Notes under the pieces: model-generated | Seen by the model: the letters and a program-made list of their open reading frames with translations, nothing else | Told to the model about the DNA's origin: nothing | Database searches by the model: none | Translations under genes and position numbers: made by a program | Part shown: positions 1-8,637 of the stretch, piece by piece | How positions within the stretch are numbered: position 1 is the first letter of the stretch | Layout of the letters: every line of letters begins with the position of its first letter | Source of the DNA: Candidatus Abyssobacteria bacterium SURF_5 | GTDB taxonomy: Bacteria > Abyssobacteria > SURF-5 | Direction of reading: 5' to 3' | Length of the DNA: 24,618 nt | NCBI GenBank assembly: GCA_003598085.1 | Contig: QZKU01000136.1 | Span: forward strand, 1-24,618

Positions 1-219
1 TTGAAGGAGATGATACCACAAAAAGAGGCTATTGTCAACCATAAATTAATATCTTGAACTATAGTTCAACAACTTTAATCGTCGGACAGTCTCACAGAGA
101 CCATATTTCGCCCTACAATAATCAAAATATATTATTTAGTGATAAGGGGTTATCTCGTAACAATAAGCAAATAGAGGAGTTATAAATAAAAAATGGGCTC
201 TGTCCCTATATTTCTTCCA
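1..219. other. AT-rich non-coding edge with a repeat-like tag
   Basis: No gene was found here. Base composition is much more AT-rich than the rest of the window. Besides the palindrome at 54-69, bases 193-210 read, on the minus strand, ATAGGGACAGAGCCCATT. This closely resembles a short tag I associate with repetitive or transposase-linked sequence in related genomes; that association is from memory and untested. The tag begins about 10 bases beyond the DUF362 stop codon. Confidence 0.35.
54..69. promoter_or_regulatory. 16-bp perfect palindrome (possible operator)
   Basis: The sequence TTGAACTATAGTTCAA is a perfect 16-bp palindrome in a strongly AT-rich stretch (about 1-190) at the window edge. 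It lies downstream of the leftward DUF362 gene, so it does not look like that gene's control site. It may serve a gene lying outside the window to the left. Perfect palindromes of this size are typical of dimeric repressor sites, but no regulator can be named. Confidence 0.35.
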
Positions 220-1434
220 TTAGGCGAAGGTAACCATTTGGGCGAGTTTTTGTTTGGTCTCGAGGGGGACGGTTTCGGTGGGATCGAGAAGCGCGACGCG
301 GGGGACGCCGCCCAGAAGGTGGAACGCGCGGTTGAGGATGCGGTCGTCCCAGATGGCGTCGATGTCGTTGCGGATGAGTCTCTCGGCCGTCAGTGCGGAA
401 ATGATGCCGCCGAGCCAGTTGACGACGACGCGGTTGGCGATGCCGACAATGGCTTGGGAGGTGTAAGGGTCGCTAGAGCCCGTTTTCTCGGATTCGGGCG
501 CGAGCTTGCGGTTTTCGAGCAGCCAGGCCAGCGAGACCATGTCGTGAGCGACGACGCACTGCGAGGCGACGATCAAACCGATGTCGGGATCGGTCGCATA
601 TCCCTTGTCCGGTCCGTAGGTGGCCTGAGTGCGCGTAGCCGTCGTTAGAACGAGGCGTTGTTTTTCACGAAGAGAGGGCACCCAATTGGCCTCTGCTGTT
701 TTCTCCTGAAAGGTTGCCGCATCGTGATGGTATTCGAGCCGCGAATCAGTGCGCCAATAGCCGACGGCCGCCTTGAGACCGAGGGTGCTGCCTGCCAGCG
801 GATGGCGGCTGCAGCGAGGCATGAGGATGATGTGGTCAACCTCCTTCAGGACTTTGGGCATCATGATGCCTGCTTTCCAGTGCGATTTGGAGGCGGGGCC
901 GTCCTCAAAGAATGCGTTCCAGCCCTCTTCCTCGGGAAAATACAGTTCGGCGCCCGCCGACTCTGCGGCGCGGGCGATTCCGGAATTTTGCATCAAGCGG
1001 CGGGAGCTGCCGGTTATCTTGTCGCGGTAGAATCTAACGTGCTCGATGCCTGCAGTATCGCTCACGATGACGCGGCCGGCGCCCTTTTCCTTTAAGAGGG
1101 CCACCATGGCGGCGATTCCCGCCGGATGAGTGGTGGCGGGGTACGGATTGCCGGAATTGAGGGCCGGCTTGATGAAGACTGTATCGCCTGCGGACAACCA
1201 GGAGAAGTCGGTGGCCGATTCGGCAGCGGTTCGAACGGCTTTGATGAGTGCTTCTTCTGCCGCTCCCTTCGGTACACCAGCCAGATGCACGGAGGTTTCG
1301 GGTCCCGGCTGCGGGACACTCAGTTTGGCGTGTGCGGTTTCTGGACGCAGTGCAGTCGACGCAGCGGCAGCGCCGGCGGCGCTTATTTTCAGGAAACGGC
1401 GCCGGTCGATTTGGCATTTATGAAGAAAGTTCAT
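220..1434 (-). CDS. Tat-exported DUF362 domain protein
   Basis: The 404-residue product starts with a Tat signal: RRRFLK at residues 11-16, then an alanine-rich hydrophobic stretch ending near AHA (about residue 36). The mature part resembles DUF362 proteins, with an early IKPALNSGNPYPATTHP segment and a VIVSDTAG segment. DUF362 proteins are often linked to iron-sulphur or redox maturation, but their biochemical role is unsettled. No ferredoxin cysteine motif is visible in this copy. The Tat signal implies export of a folded, possibly cofactor-loaded protein. The start is backed by GGGAG about 6 bases upstream of the ATG. It is transcribed alone, divergently from the M20 peptidase gene. The family call is fairly firm; the function is unknown. 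Confidence 0.82.
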   Translation of the reverse strand: MNFLHKCQIDRRRFLKISAAGAAAASTALRPETAHAKLSVPQPGPETSVHLAGVPKGAAEEALIKAVRTAAESATDFSWLSAGDTVFIKPALNSGNPYPATTHPAGIAAMVALLKEKGAGRVIVSDTAGIEHVRFYRDKITGSSRRLMQNSGIARAAESAGAELYFPEEEGWNAFFEDGPASKSHWKAGIMMPKVLKEVDHIILMPRCSRHPLAGSTLGLKAAVGYWRTDSRLEYHHDAATFQEKTAEANWVPSLREKQRLVLTTATRTQATYGPDKGYATDPDIGLIVASQCVVAHDMVSLAWLLENRKLAPESEKTGSSDPYTSQAIVGIANRVVVNWLGGIISALTAERLIRNDIDAIWDDRILNRAFHLLGGVPRVALLDPTETVPLETKQKLAQMVTFA

Positions 1435-1461
1435 TGTATTACTCCCGCCTGTTGCCGGTTA

Positions 1462-1490
1462 ATATTATGTCATCGGGAGAAGGATTGCAA
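1462..1490 (-). promoter_or_regulatory. Probable sigma70-type promoter for the DUF362 gene
   Basis: On the minus strand there is a -35 box TTGCAA (1485-1490) and a -10 box TAATAT (1462-1467) separated by exactly 17 bases. The gene begins at 1434, which gives a leader of roughly 20 bases. Both boxes are close to consensus. No experimental support is available. Confidence 0.5.
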
Positions 1491-1517
1491 ACGGTGTGTC
1501 ACAAGAAATTGGCAAGC

Positions 1518-1538
1518 GGGCGACCCGCCGGGTCGCCC
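1518..1538. repeat. GC-rich perfect hairpin (REP-like)
   Basis: Nine-base arms GGGCGACCC and GGGTCGCCC flank a GCC loop. It sits upstream of both divergent genes and has no T-tract on either side, so it is not a terminator for a neighbouring gene. GC hairpins of this form recur as REP-like units in many Gram-negative genomes; whether this one recurs cannot be tested within the window. Confidence 0.4.
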
Positions 1539-1710
1539 CTGGGTGTAAACACAGGTCAAGAAGAATAATAATGGATTGCCGGGAGTGAGCGCTACGAGCG
1601 GATGATTCCACCGAAGAGGAAGATTGAAATGGGGCGGCTACCACCGCACATCCCGGATTCCTTCTTCCGCTTCCGCAGGAATGACGGCGAACGGAGGGGA
1701 CGGAATCACG

Positions 1711-1739
1711 TTGACGGATTGCGGGGAACCTTGTATCAT
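1711..1739 (+). promoter_or_regulatory. Probable promoter for the M20 peptidase operon
   Basis: There is a -35 box TTGACG (1711-1716) and a -10 box TATCAT (1734-1739) with a 17-base spacer, ahead of the peptidase gene at 1822. The spacing is ideal and the boxes are near consensus. The predicted leader is about 75 bases. Confidence 0.45.
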
Positions 1740-1821
1740 GGCATAAGCGTGTCCGGATTCTTAGGGTTCGGAGCCTTCGCTTGTCAGGGCTCGGTTTTCT
1801 GCGGTCGCCATGGAGGTCGAG

Positions 1822-3075
1822 ATGGATTACACGAAAGCTTTTGAGGCAGTTGAAAAGAACCGGAATTATATTGTCGAGACACTCAGGAAACTGGTGCAGA
1901 TTGATACGTCCGTTCCGCCCGGCCTCAACTATGACAAAATTGCGGACGCGCTCGAACCGGACCTCGAGACATTCGGGTTCGACACCGAGCGCGTGATCAT
2001 ACCGGAGGAGAAGGTGCGTGAGATCCCGTACGATCTGAAGGGACCGCGAGTGAACCTTGTCGCGCGGAAGCTGTCGGGCAAGGAGCCGGTTTCCATTTAC
2101 GGGCACATCGACGTGGTTCCGATTGAAGAGGGCTGGGAGTGCGATCCATTTGCGGGCATTGTCAAAGGCGACACTTTCTATGCGCGCGGCGCGTCCGACA
2201 TGAAGGGATCGATTGCCTGTCTGATGGGCGCACTGAAGGTGATGCATGATTTGTCGCTCGAGCCGAAATTCGATATGCACTGCATGTTTTGCACGGATGA
2301 AGAGATCGGCGTTTATCCGGGCGTTTACCATCTTGCCCTGAACGGATACGTGAAGGGGCATATGCTGAATCTTGAGCTTGGGGCGCAGGAGCCGATTTTG
2401 CTGCAGGCGTGCGAGGGCGCCATCAATATCTTTGTAACGGGCATCGGCAAGAGCTGCCACAGCGGCATGAACTTTATGGGGATCAACGCGCTCGAGGAAA
2501 TGGTTCCGATCATGAATGAACTGCTTGCGTTGAAGAAGATTGTGGAGAAGCGCGAATCGAAAGTGCCCGCCTTCCCGCTGCCGGGCACGCCATCGCCGCA
2601 GCTCACGCCGATGTTTAACCTTTCAGTGATGCGAAGCGGCGCGAAGTCCAACATCACGCCCGGCGAGTGCAGGCTGACCATCAATCGGCGTTATCTTCCC
2701 GAGGAGAAGGCCGACGACGTTGTCGGGGAAATCAAGGAGGCGATCGCGCGGGGAAGAGCGAACAGCAAGCTGCTCGACGTACAGGTGAAGGCGGTCATCG
2801 ATTACCCGCCGGTGGTTTTCGACATGGAAAGCGTGTACATGAAAAAGATGAAGGATGCGCGCCGGGCGGTACACGGATACGACGACTTTCTGATCGGCGG
2901 GCTGGGCGGCTCGACGGATATGGGCTCAGTGGCGGAGGCGTTAAGAACCGACAAATTCATCGGAGTGTCTCCGGTCCGAGCCGATAATATATCGGCTCAC
3001 GCGGCCAATGAACGCGTGCAGATTTCGGACCTGGTGAACATGACAAAGGAGCTGGTGCATTATCTGGCGTTTTGA
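1822..3075 (+). CDS. M20 family metallopeptidase (ArgE/DapE/CPG2-like)
   Basis: This is a zinc-dependent amidohydrolase or peptidase of the M20 family, likely cytoplasmic, acting on N-acyl amino acids or small peptides. Counting from the upstream ATG at 1810, visible metal-site residues are H99 and D101 in GHIDVVP, D130 in ASDMKG, the E164-E165 pair in TDEEIG, and a C-terminal histidine in ISAHAANERV. The middle part (GKSCHSGMN onward) fits the dimerisation domain. I prefer the ATG at 1822 because GGAGGT lies 4 bases upstream of it, inside the longer frame. This gives 417 residues, normal for the family. The next gene follows after 54 bases in the same direction. The exact substrate cannot be read from sequence. 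Confidence 0.88.
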   Translation: MDYTKAFEAVEKNRNYIVETLRKLVQIDTSVPPGLNYDKIADALEPDLETFGFDTERVIIPEEKVREIPYDLKGPRVNLVARKLSGKEPVSIYGHIDVVPIEEGWECDPFAGIVKGDTFYARGASDMKGSIACLMGALKVMHDLSLEPKFDMHCMFCTDEEIGVYPGVYHLALNGYVKGHMLNLELGAQEPILLQACEGAINIFVTGIGKSCHSGMNFMGINALEEMVPIMNELLALKKIVEKRESKVPAFPLPGTPSPQLTPMFNLSVMRSGAKSNITPGECRLTINRRYLPEEKADDVVGEIKEAIARGRANSKLLDVQVKAVIDYPPVVFDMESVYMKKMKDARRAVHGYDDFLIGGLGGSTDMGSVAEALRTDKFIGVSPVRADNISAHAANERVQISDLVNMTKELVHYLAF

Positions 3076-3129
3076 CGTGCGAAGCGCTTTCAAACGTTTA
3101 CAATAAGTAAGACGGAGAAATTTTCTCAC

Positions 3130-4230
3130 ATGCAAGAGACCGACCGCGAAGAATCATCCCTCCTCTGTGATCTTCCCTCCAGCGTCTCGCTACAGGTAAC
3201 CGAAGTCTGCAACTTGCGCTGCAGGATGTGTTATGAGTGGGGAGAAAAGGGACGCTATGGAAAGGCGAGCGGCAAGAAACCCGCTACGCTCGATATTGAT
3301 TTGTTGAGACGGGTCATCCGCGAACTGGCGCCGGCAAGGCCGTCGTATGACCTGTTCGGAGGCGAGCCATTTGTCTATCCTCATCTTGAGGATTTGATCC
3401 TGGCGATCAAGCAAGCGGGCTCGCCGATAGATACGCCGACAAACGGCACTCTCCTGGAAAAGCATGCCGTGATGCTGGTGCGCACCGGCTTCGATTCAGT
3501 GCGCGTTTCACTTGACGGCCCTCGAGAAATCAACGATGCCCAGCGGGGCCCCGGCAGTTACGAGAAAGCCATGAGCGGCATTGCGGCGCTTTACCGCGAA
3601 AAGCAGAAGTCGGGCGGCCGCACTCCGCTTATCAGCATCATTTATACAATTACAGCGGACAACTATCTTGCGCTCGATCAATTCTTTCTGCGCGAGCTGA
3701 ACCTGGAGGCGATCGATTGGGCAACGATCCAGATGCAGAACTTTATCACGGCTCCGATGGGAGCCGCATATGCGCGAATGCTCGATTCGCAGTTCGGCAT
3801 AAAAAGCAATCGTTACTGGAGCGGGCTCGTGCGCTCCCCCGCCGATTTCTCGAATATCGATGCAATCAAACTTGCGGACCAGGTGAATAGAGTGTGCGAC
3901 TCCCTTCAGGAGATGGGGAAAAATGTGCTGCTATTGCCGCCTACATTTTCACCGGAAAATCTTTCCGCCTATCTCGGTGCTCATTGGAACAAGATGACCG
4001 ACACCTATCGTCGCTGTCCGATTCCGTGGAACGTCATAGATATCACGGCCGACGGCGATGTGGCGCCATGCCATGTGTTCTATGACCTCGTGATGGGGAA
4101 TCTGCATGAGCGGAGTTTTGAGGACATCTGGAACGGCGAGAGATACCGCTCGTTCAGGGGATATATGGAGAGACACGGGCTCATGTCGATCTGTCCCGGC
4201 TGCTGTATTCTTTACCTGGCAGGCAGTTAG
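3130..4230 (+). CDS. Radical SAM/SPASM-type protein
   Basis: The 366-residue product carries the radical SAM cluster motif C27-x3-C31-x2-C34 (CNLRCRMC), followed by a DLFGGEPFVYP segment that fits the SAM-binding GGEP motif. The C-terminal part has cysteines in RRCPIPWNV, DVAPCHVF and ICPGCC with the ADGDVAPC and GNLHERSFEDIW pattern of SPASM/twitch domains, which bind auxiliary Fe-S clusters. The C-terminus ends soon after CPGCC, so the auxiliary site may be reduced. Such proteins modify peptides, act as sulfatase-maturing enzymes, or handle small molecules. No precursor peptide is evident next to it. It is probably co-transcribed with the M20 peptidase 54 bases upstream. Function is open. 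Confidence 0.85.
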   Translation: MQETDREESSLLCDLPSSVSLQVTEVCNLRCRMCYEWGEKGRYGKASGKKPATLDIDLLRRVIRELAPARPSYDLFGGEPFVYPHLEDLILAIKQAGSPIDTPTNGTLLEKHAVMLVRTGFDSVRVSLDGPREINDAQRGPGSYEKAMSGIAALYREKQKSGGRTPLISIIYTITADNYLALDQFFLRELNLEAIDWATIQMQNFITAPMGAAYARMLDSQFGIKSNRYWSGLVRSPADFSNIDAIKLADQVNRVCDSLQEMGKNVLLLPPTFSPENLSAYLGAHWNKMTDTYRRCPIPWNVIDITADGDVAPCHVFYDLVMGNLHERSFEDIWNGERYRSFRGYMERHGLMSICPGCCILYLAGS

Positions 4231-4311
4231 AGAGCCTCAAATAGGCGGGGAATTGCCCGAAAGAAGAAGTTGGTGTTCGAAAACGTACGACGAAAAAAAT
4301 CGAGCAAGGAT

Positions 4312-4341
4312 TTGACATTGCGCTAAACCCAATGGCATAAT
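4312..4341 (+). promoter_or_regulatory. Probable promoter for the M23 peptidase gene
   Basis: A perfect -35 box TTGACA (4312-4317) is followed after 18 bases by CATAAT (4336-4341). The predicted leader to the start at 4483 is about 135 bases, AT-rich, with no clear structure seen by eye. Confidence 0.5.
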
Positions 4342-4482
4342 AGCTTAACGTACTGGGAAAAATATTCTTTTTGCGCATCCTCAGTTCGGCATGATCGATG
4401 CCTATGTGCGTTAAACAGACCTGTAGCAGAATTCATTTCCTTTGTAAGCTTGCGTACCCGTTGATAACCAATAGAGGAAGTG

Positions 4483-5895
4483 ATGTTGAAAAGAAAGAAC
4501 ACCTCTTTTATCCGATTGCCGATCGGCCGCAAGTCTTTTTCCGCCCGTAATACTGGACATCCATTCTCCATCCGGCATCTCTTAAGCATGGCCGCGGTGG
4601 CCGTCCTCGTTTCGTATTTGACTTTTCGAAACTCACCAAGCGAGGAACTCGCGTTTTCGAATGCTTCGGAGCCCTCGCCGGAGGATGCAGCGGCAATGGA
4701 ACAGGTCGCAGCGCCCGCAGGGGAAGCAAAGGCCGAGGAGGGACCCGCTCCTCGTTCATACGAGCAGAACATATGCGCCACAGTTGAAAAAGGGGATAAT
4801 CTTTACGATCTTCTGAAAAAACGGGGAATCCCTTCACCGTGCATTCAGGAACTGGTGAGTGCTACGCGTCCTGTTTACAACCTTGCGCGTTTGCAGCAGG
4901 GACAGGTGGTAACGCTTGATTTTGACGAAAGAGACGGCAAGATTAACCGTTTCGAGACCGAACTTGCGGACAGCAGATTGATAGTCCAGCGCCAGGATGA
5001 GAGCCTGACGGCGAGGAAAGAAATATTTGAATACAACACGCGTCATCAACTAGCGGTGGGCACCATCAAGGATTCCCTTTTTCTTGCAGCCGATGCAGCC
5101 GGTCTGCCCGCTTCATTAACGATGTCTTTGGCCGACATTTTTGCTTGGGATATCGATTTTCACGTTGATATTCGGACGGACGACTCTTTTGCCGTCCTTT
5201 ATGAAGAACGATATCTTAAAGGGCGATCGTCGCAACCCGGTCGCATTCTAGCCGCCGGTATCGAGAACAAGGGGAAGTCCTACTGGGCTTTTTCTTTCGG
5301 ACAAGACGGCAAAGAGGCTTATTACGATCAAGATGGGCGCGCATTGCGCAAGGCGTTTCTGAAGTCTCCGCTGAAGTACAGCCGCATCTCCTCGACGTTC
5401 AGCCATAGGAGGTTCCATCCGATCCTCAAGACGTATCGGCCTCACCTCGGCGTTGACTATGCCGCCCCCGCGGGGACCCCGATCCGCTCGATTGGCGACG
5501 GCAAGATCGCCTTTGCCGGATGGAAGAGCGGATACGGCCGCTACATCAAGATCAAGCACAACAACACATACGCGTCGACGTATGGACATCTCAAGAGTTT
5601 TGCCAAGGGAATCCAGCGGGGCAAGCACGTGCGGCAGGGCGACGTAATCGGTTATGTCGGCGCGACCGGCCTTGCCACCGGCCCTCATCTGGATTTTCGG
5701 TTGCTCAAGAATGAGCAATTCATCAATCCGCTGAAGGTCAATTTTCCCAGCGCCGATCCCGTAGCGAAGGAAGAGATGACCGAATTCAAGAAACAGGTCG
5801 AACAATACTTGCTTGAAATAAAAAACGGGAAGGCGGTTTCGCCTGCGCCTCCTTATCAACTGATTTCGCTCCAGATGGCACAGCTCAGCTCCTGA
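4483..5895 (+). CDS. Exported LysM-like/M23 peptidase (murein endopeptidase type)
   Basis: Residues about 34-50 form one N-terminal membrane anchor or signal. A LysM/OapA-like segment follows (VEKGDNLYDLLKKRGI, about 102-117), and an M23 (LytM) domain lies at about 300-425. Numbering from the GTG at 4480, H322 and D326 (HLGVD) are the usual zinc ligands and H370 is in YGHLKS. The last motif reads GPHLDF (H403, D405), where most members have HxH. The architecture matches MepM/ShyA-type endopeptidases that cut peptidoglycan cross-links in the periplasm. I place the start at ATG 4483 behind GAGGAAG; the GTG at 4480 adds one residue. It is monocistronic, with its own promoter. Confidence 0.85.
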   Translation: MLKRKNTSFIRLPIGRKSFSARNTGHPFSIRHLLSMAAVAVLVSYLTFRNSPSEELAFSNASEPSPEDAAAMEQVAAPAGEAKAEEGPAPRSYEQNICATVEKGDNLYDLLKKRGIPSPCIQELVSATRPVYNLARLQQGQVVTLDFDERDGKINRFETELADSRLIVQRQDESLTARKEIFEYNTRHQLAVGTIKDSLFLAADAAGLPASLTMSLADIFAWDIDFHVDIRTDDSFAVLYEERYLKGRSSQPGRILAAGIENKGKSYWAFSFGQDGKEAYYDQDGRALRKAFLKSPLKYSRISSTFSHRRFHPILKTYRPHLGVDYAAPAGTPIRSIGDGKIAFAGWKSGYGRYIKIKHNNTYASTYGHLKSFAKGIQRGKHVRQGDVIGYVGATGLATGPHLDFRLLKNEQFINPLKVNFPSADPVAKEEMTEFKKQVEQYLLEIKNGKAVSPAPPYQLISLQMAQLSS

Positions 5896-6167
5896 GGCTG
5901 ATCCCTCTCTCTCAAGCTCCCATTAATCCTGTCACCCACTCCGCCTCACATCTATTTTCCTGAAGAAGAGAAGCGGGTATTTTCCGGCATGACCGGCTCA
6001 TTTCAGTTGCTCTCGTCTGGTGCGCGTGTTAGATTAACGTAAGATTAAAAATAAAAACAATCGCGAGATAGTCAATTCAGGAAGAGTCGTCTCTTCCTGT
6101 CCATGCGTTGAGAGGAAATGCGGTCTGTTCCGAAGACCGTGCGCGAATGGGAAGAAAGAGGTGAAGA

Positions 6168-7994
6168 ATGATCGGTAAAACGGCCAGCGATTATTTGGTA
6201 AAGCGGCTTCATGCATGGGGGATACGACGGATATTCGGCTATCCGGGTGACGGAATAAACGGAGTGATGGGAGCCCTGGATCGTCACAAGGAGAAAATCG
6301 AGTTCATTCAGACGGCTCATGAGGAGATAGCCGCCTTCATGGCATGCGGGCATGCAAAATTCACGGGAGAGGTAGGCGTTTGTCTCGCCACGTCGGGTCC
6401 GGGAGCTATCCATTTGGTAAATGGACTATATGACGCTCAAATGGATCGCCAGCCGGTGGTCGCGATTGTCGGCCAACAGGCAAGGGCTTCGCTGGGGGCC
6501 GAATACCAGCAGGAGGTCGACCTCATTTCCCTCTTTAAGGATGTAGCCCATGAGTATGTGCATATGGCATCCACCGCCGAGCAGATCCGCCATCTGGTTG
6601 ACCGGGCGGTGCGCATAGCGAAAGCGGAGCGCACGGTAACCTGCATAATCATTCCGCAGGACGTGCAGGAGTCGGATGCAATTGAGAAACCGGATCGCAA
6701 GCATGGAAGTGTGTTCTCGGGCATCGGTTATTCTCACCCTCGAATTATTCCGCAGGAAGATGACATCAAACGAGCCGCCGACGTTCTCAATGAAGGCAAG
6801 CGAGTAGCGATGCTGGTTGGAGCGGGCGCACTCAAAGCCGCAAGAGAGGTTCAGCAGGTGGCCGAGTTGTTGGGCGCCGGAGTCGCAAAGGCATTGCTGG
6901 GGAAAGCGGCTCTTCCGGATGACGTTCCGTATAACGTCGGCTCGATCGGCCTTTTGGGGACGAAGCCAAGCTGGGACATGATGACCGAATGCGACACGCT
7001 CTTGTGGGTGGGCAGCGGTTTCCCCTATTCCGAGTTTCTGCCGAAAGAGGGCAAGGCGCGCGGTGTCCAGATCGACATAAGGCCTCGCATGTTAAGCGCA
7101 CGATATCCGATGGAGGTGAATCTGCATGGAGACAGCGCGCTCACGCTGCGGGCGCTGCTCCCGTTGCTGAAGCAAAAGAATAAAGATTGGCAAAAGGATA
7201 TTGAGCAATCGATGAAGGAATGGTGGGAAGTAATGGAGGCGCGCGCGATGCTGGAGGCAGACCCAATCAATCCGCAGCGCGTGTTCTGGGAACTCTCCCC
7301 CCTGCTTCCCGACAACTGTATCATTACCTCCGATTCCGGTTCAGCCGCCTCCTGGTTCGCGCGGGACCTGAAGATAAGACACGGAATGATGGCTTCCCTT
7401 TCCGGCAACCTGGCCACGATGTGTCCGGCACTCCCCTATGCGCTTGCGGCGAAAATGGCCCATTCCGATCGGGCCGTGATCGCAACCACCGGCGACGGCG
7501 CGATGCAAATGCTCGGAAACGCCGCACTGATCAACATTGCGCGCTCTTGGAGGAGTTGGAAGGACCCGCGCCTGGTCGTGCTCGTCCTGAACAATCAGGA
7601 CCTCAACCAGGTGACGTGGGAGCAAAGGATCATGTCGGGCAATCCCAAGTTCGAGGCCTCACAGGAAGTTGAGGAATTCAATTACGCCCGGTACGCCGAA
7701 ATGCTGGGACTGAGAGGGATCGAGATCGATGATCCCAAGCAGATACGGCCGGCATGGGAGGAAGCCTTCAGGACAGACCGGCCGGTGGTCGTCGATGCGC
7801 ACACCGATCCCGATGTTCCGCCTCTTCCGCCGCATATTACCTTCGAACAGGCCAAAGGCTATATGTTCTCCATTTTCAAGGGGGACCCGAACAGCCTGGC
7901 GATCATCAAGATGTCGGCGAAAGAGATGAAGGAGTCCTTCCTTCATCATGGAAGGAGCGAGGCGGGGTTCATCGGAAAGGTGATCAAGCGGTAA
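6168..7994 (+). CDS. TPP-dependent pyruvate-oxidase-like enzyme
   Basis: The 608-residue product has the three-domain layout of the acetolactate synthase/pyruvate oxidase superfamily. The N-terminal Pyr domain carries the catalytic glutamate in AHEEIAAFMA (E52). The central domain includes LLWVGSGFPYSEF and VQIDIRPR. The C-terminal PP domain has the TPP/Mg motif beginning GDGAMQM at about residue 442 and NNQDLNQ about 30 residues later. The central segment resembles PoxB (pyruvate:quinone oxidoreductase) more than acetolactate synthase. PoxB is a peripheral membrane enzyme making acetate and CO2, but no obvious membrane-binding C-terminal helix was seen. Start ATG has GAGGTG upstream. The true 2-oxo acid and electron acceptor are uncertain. 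Confidence 0.85.
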   Translation: MIGKTASDYLVKRLHAWGIRRIFGYPGDGINGVMGALDRHKEKIEFIQTAHEEIAAFMACGHAKFTGEVGVCLATSGPGAIHLVNGLYDAQMDRQPVVAIVGQQARASLGAEYQQEVDLISLFKDVAHEYVHMASTAEQIRHLVDRAVRIAKAERTVTCIIIPQDVQESDAIEKPDRKHGSVFSGIGYSHPRIIPQEDDIKRAADVLNEGKRVAMLVGAGALKAAREVQQVAELLGAGVAKALLGKAALPDDVPYNVGSIGLLGTKPSWDMMTECDTLLWVGSGFPYSEFLPKEGKARGVQIDIRPRMLSARYPMEVNLHGDSALTLRALLPLLKQKNKDWQKDIEQSMKEWWEVMEARAMLEADPINPQRVFWELSPLLPDNCIITSDSGSAASWFARDLKIRHGMMASLSGNLATMCPALPYALAAKMAHSDRAVIATTGDGAMQMLGNAALINIARSWRSWKDPRLVVLVLNNQDLNQVTWEQRIMSGNPKFEASQEVEEFNYARYAEMLGLRGIEIDDPKQIRPAWEEAFRTDRPVVVDAHTDPDVPPLPPHITFEQAKGYMFSIFKGDPNSLAIIKMSAKEMKESFLHHGRSEAGFIGKVIKR

Positions 7995-8097
7995 AGGATC
8001 GACGCGGCAAGAAAAGAAGCATTCGATTCTGGCGGGAAAAAGGGATAATCTTTCATAAGAAGAGCGCGTGACGAGCGCTTGCAGCGGGATCGACGCC

Positions 8098-8538
8098 ATG
8101 AGAAGCAAATGCATCAACGCAACGAATCCGAGCACATACGCGGTCATTTTCGACAAGGGGGATGAACTGATCACGGGCCTTACGCGCTTCGCAATCGAGA
8201 AGGTCCTTTCGGGCAGTCAGATCAATGCCGTCGGGGGATTCTCCCATGCGACGATTGGCTTTTTTGACCGCGACCGGAAAGACTATAAGAAAATAGAATT
8301 GGATGAGCAGGTCGAGGTGCTCTGCCTGTTTGGAGATATAACCATAGAAGGCGGGACGCCCAAAGTGCACGCCCACGCAATCATTGGCAGGGCCGACGGC
8401 ACAACTCGCGGAGGTCACCTGATCAAGGCTCTGGTCTGGCCGACGCTCGAGGTGATCGTGACCGAATCGCCGGGATACCTGGTCCGAAGGCACGACCCGG
8501 ATACCGGGCTCGCGCTCATCGATCCTGAGGCGGAATGA
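8098..8538 (+). CDS. PPC (DUF296) domain protein
   Basis: The 146-residue product is a single PPC/DUF296 domain, a small trimeric fold found in plant AT-hook proteins and stand-alone in prokaryotes. Visible marks are INAVGGFSHATIGFFD, the metal-site-like VHAHAIIGRADG and GGHLIKALVWPTLEVIV. I choose the ATG at 8098 because MRSK near the start fits the family N-terminus; a GTG at 8068 in frame would add ten residues. Neither start has a strong ribosome site. It follows the TPP enzyme by about 100 bases and may share its transcript. Some relatives are described as DNA-binding, but this protein has no separate DNA-binding part. Role unknown. Confidence 0.82.
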   Translation: MRSKCINATNPSTYAVIFDKGDELITGLTRFAIEKVLSGSQINAVGGFSHATIGFFDRDRKDYKKIELDEQVEVLCLFGDITIEGGTPKVHAHAIIGRADGTTRGGHLIKALVWPTLEVIVTESPGYLVRRHDPDTGLALIDPEAE

Positions 8539-8637
8539 ATTCGCTTCCTGCACCGGCACCGATAATACGCAAGGCTGGTGGCGATCAATGCATTGTTCTT
8601 GCTTCGGGGAACTTCACCTTGTGATCCATATCGGGCA

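Larger units (their letters stand above)
1435..1821. other. Divergent intergenic region with hairpin and decayed repeat
   Basis: This stretch separates two divergent genes and has no credible coding sequence. It holds a GC-rich hairpin at 1518-1538 (9-bp arms GGGCGACCC/GGGTCGCCC, 3-base loop). It also holds an ATTCCT...AGGAAT inverted motif at 1657-1683 that looks like a decayed copy of the dispersed 'GGAATGACGG' type of intergenic repeat. One probable promoter faces each flanking gene (1462-1490 and 1711-1739). Confidence 0.5.

Noticed and set aside
193-648. 151-residue plus-strand frame over the end of the DUF362 gene
   Set aside because: Antisense to a gene with a clear Tat signal and family pattern; composition is that of a shadow.
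1465-2460. 331-residue minus-strand open frame across the M20 peptidase gene
   Set aside because: It lies antisense to a gene with intact family motifs and shows an Arg/His-rich composition typical of shadow frames in GC-rich DNA.
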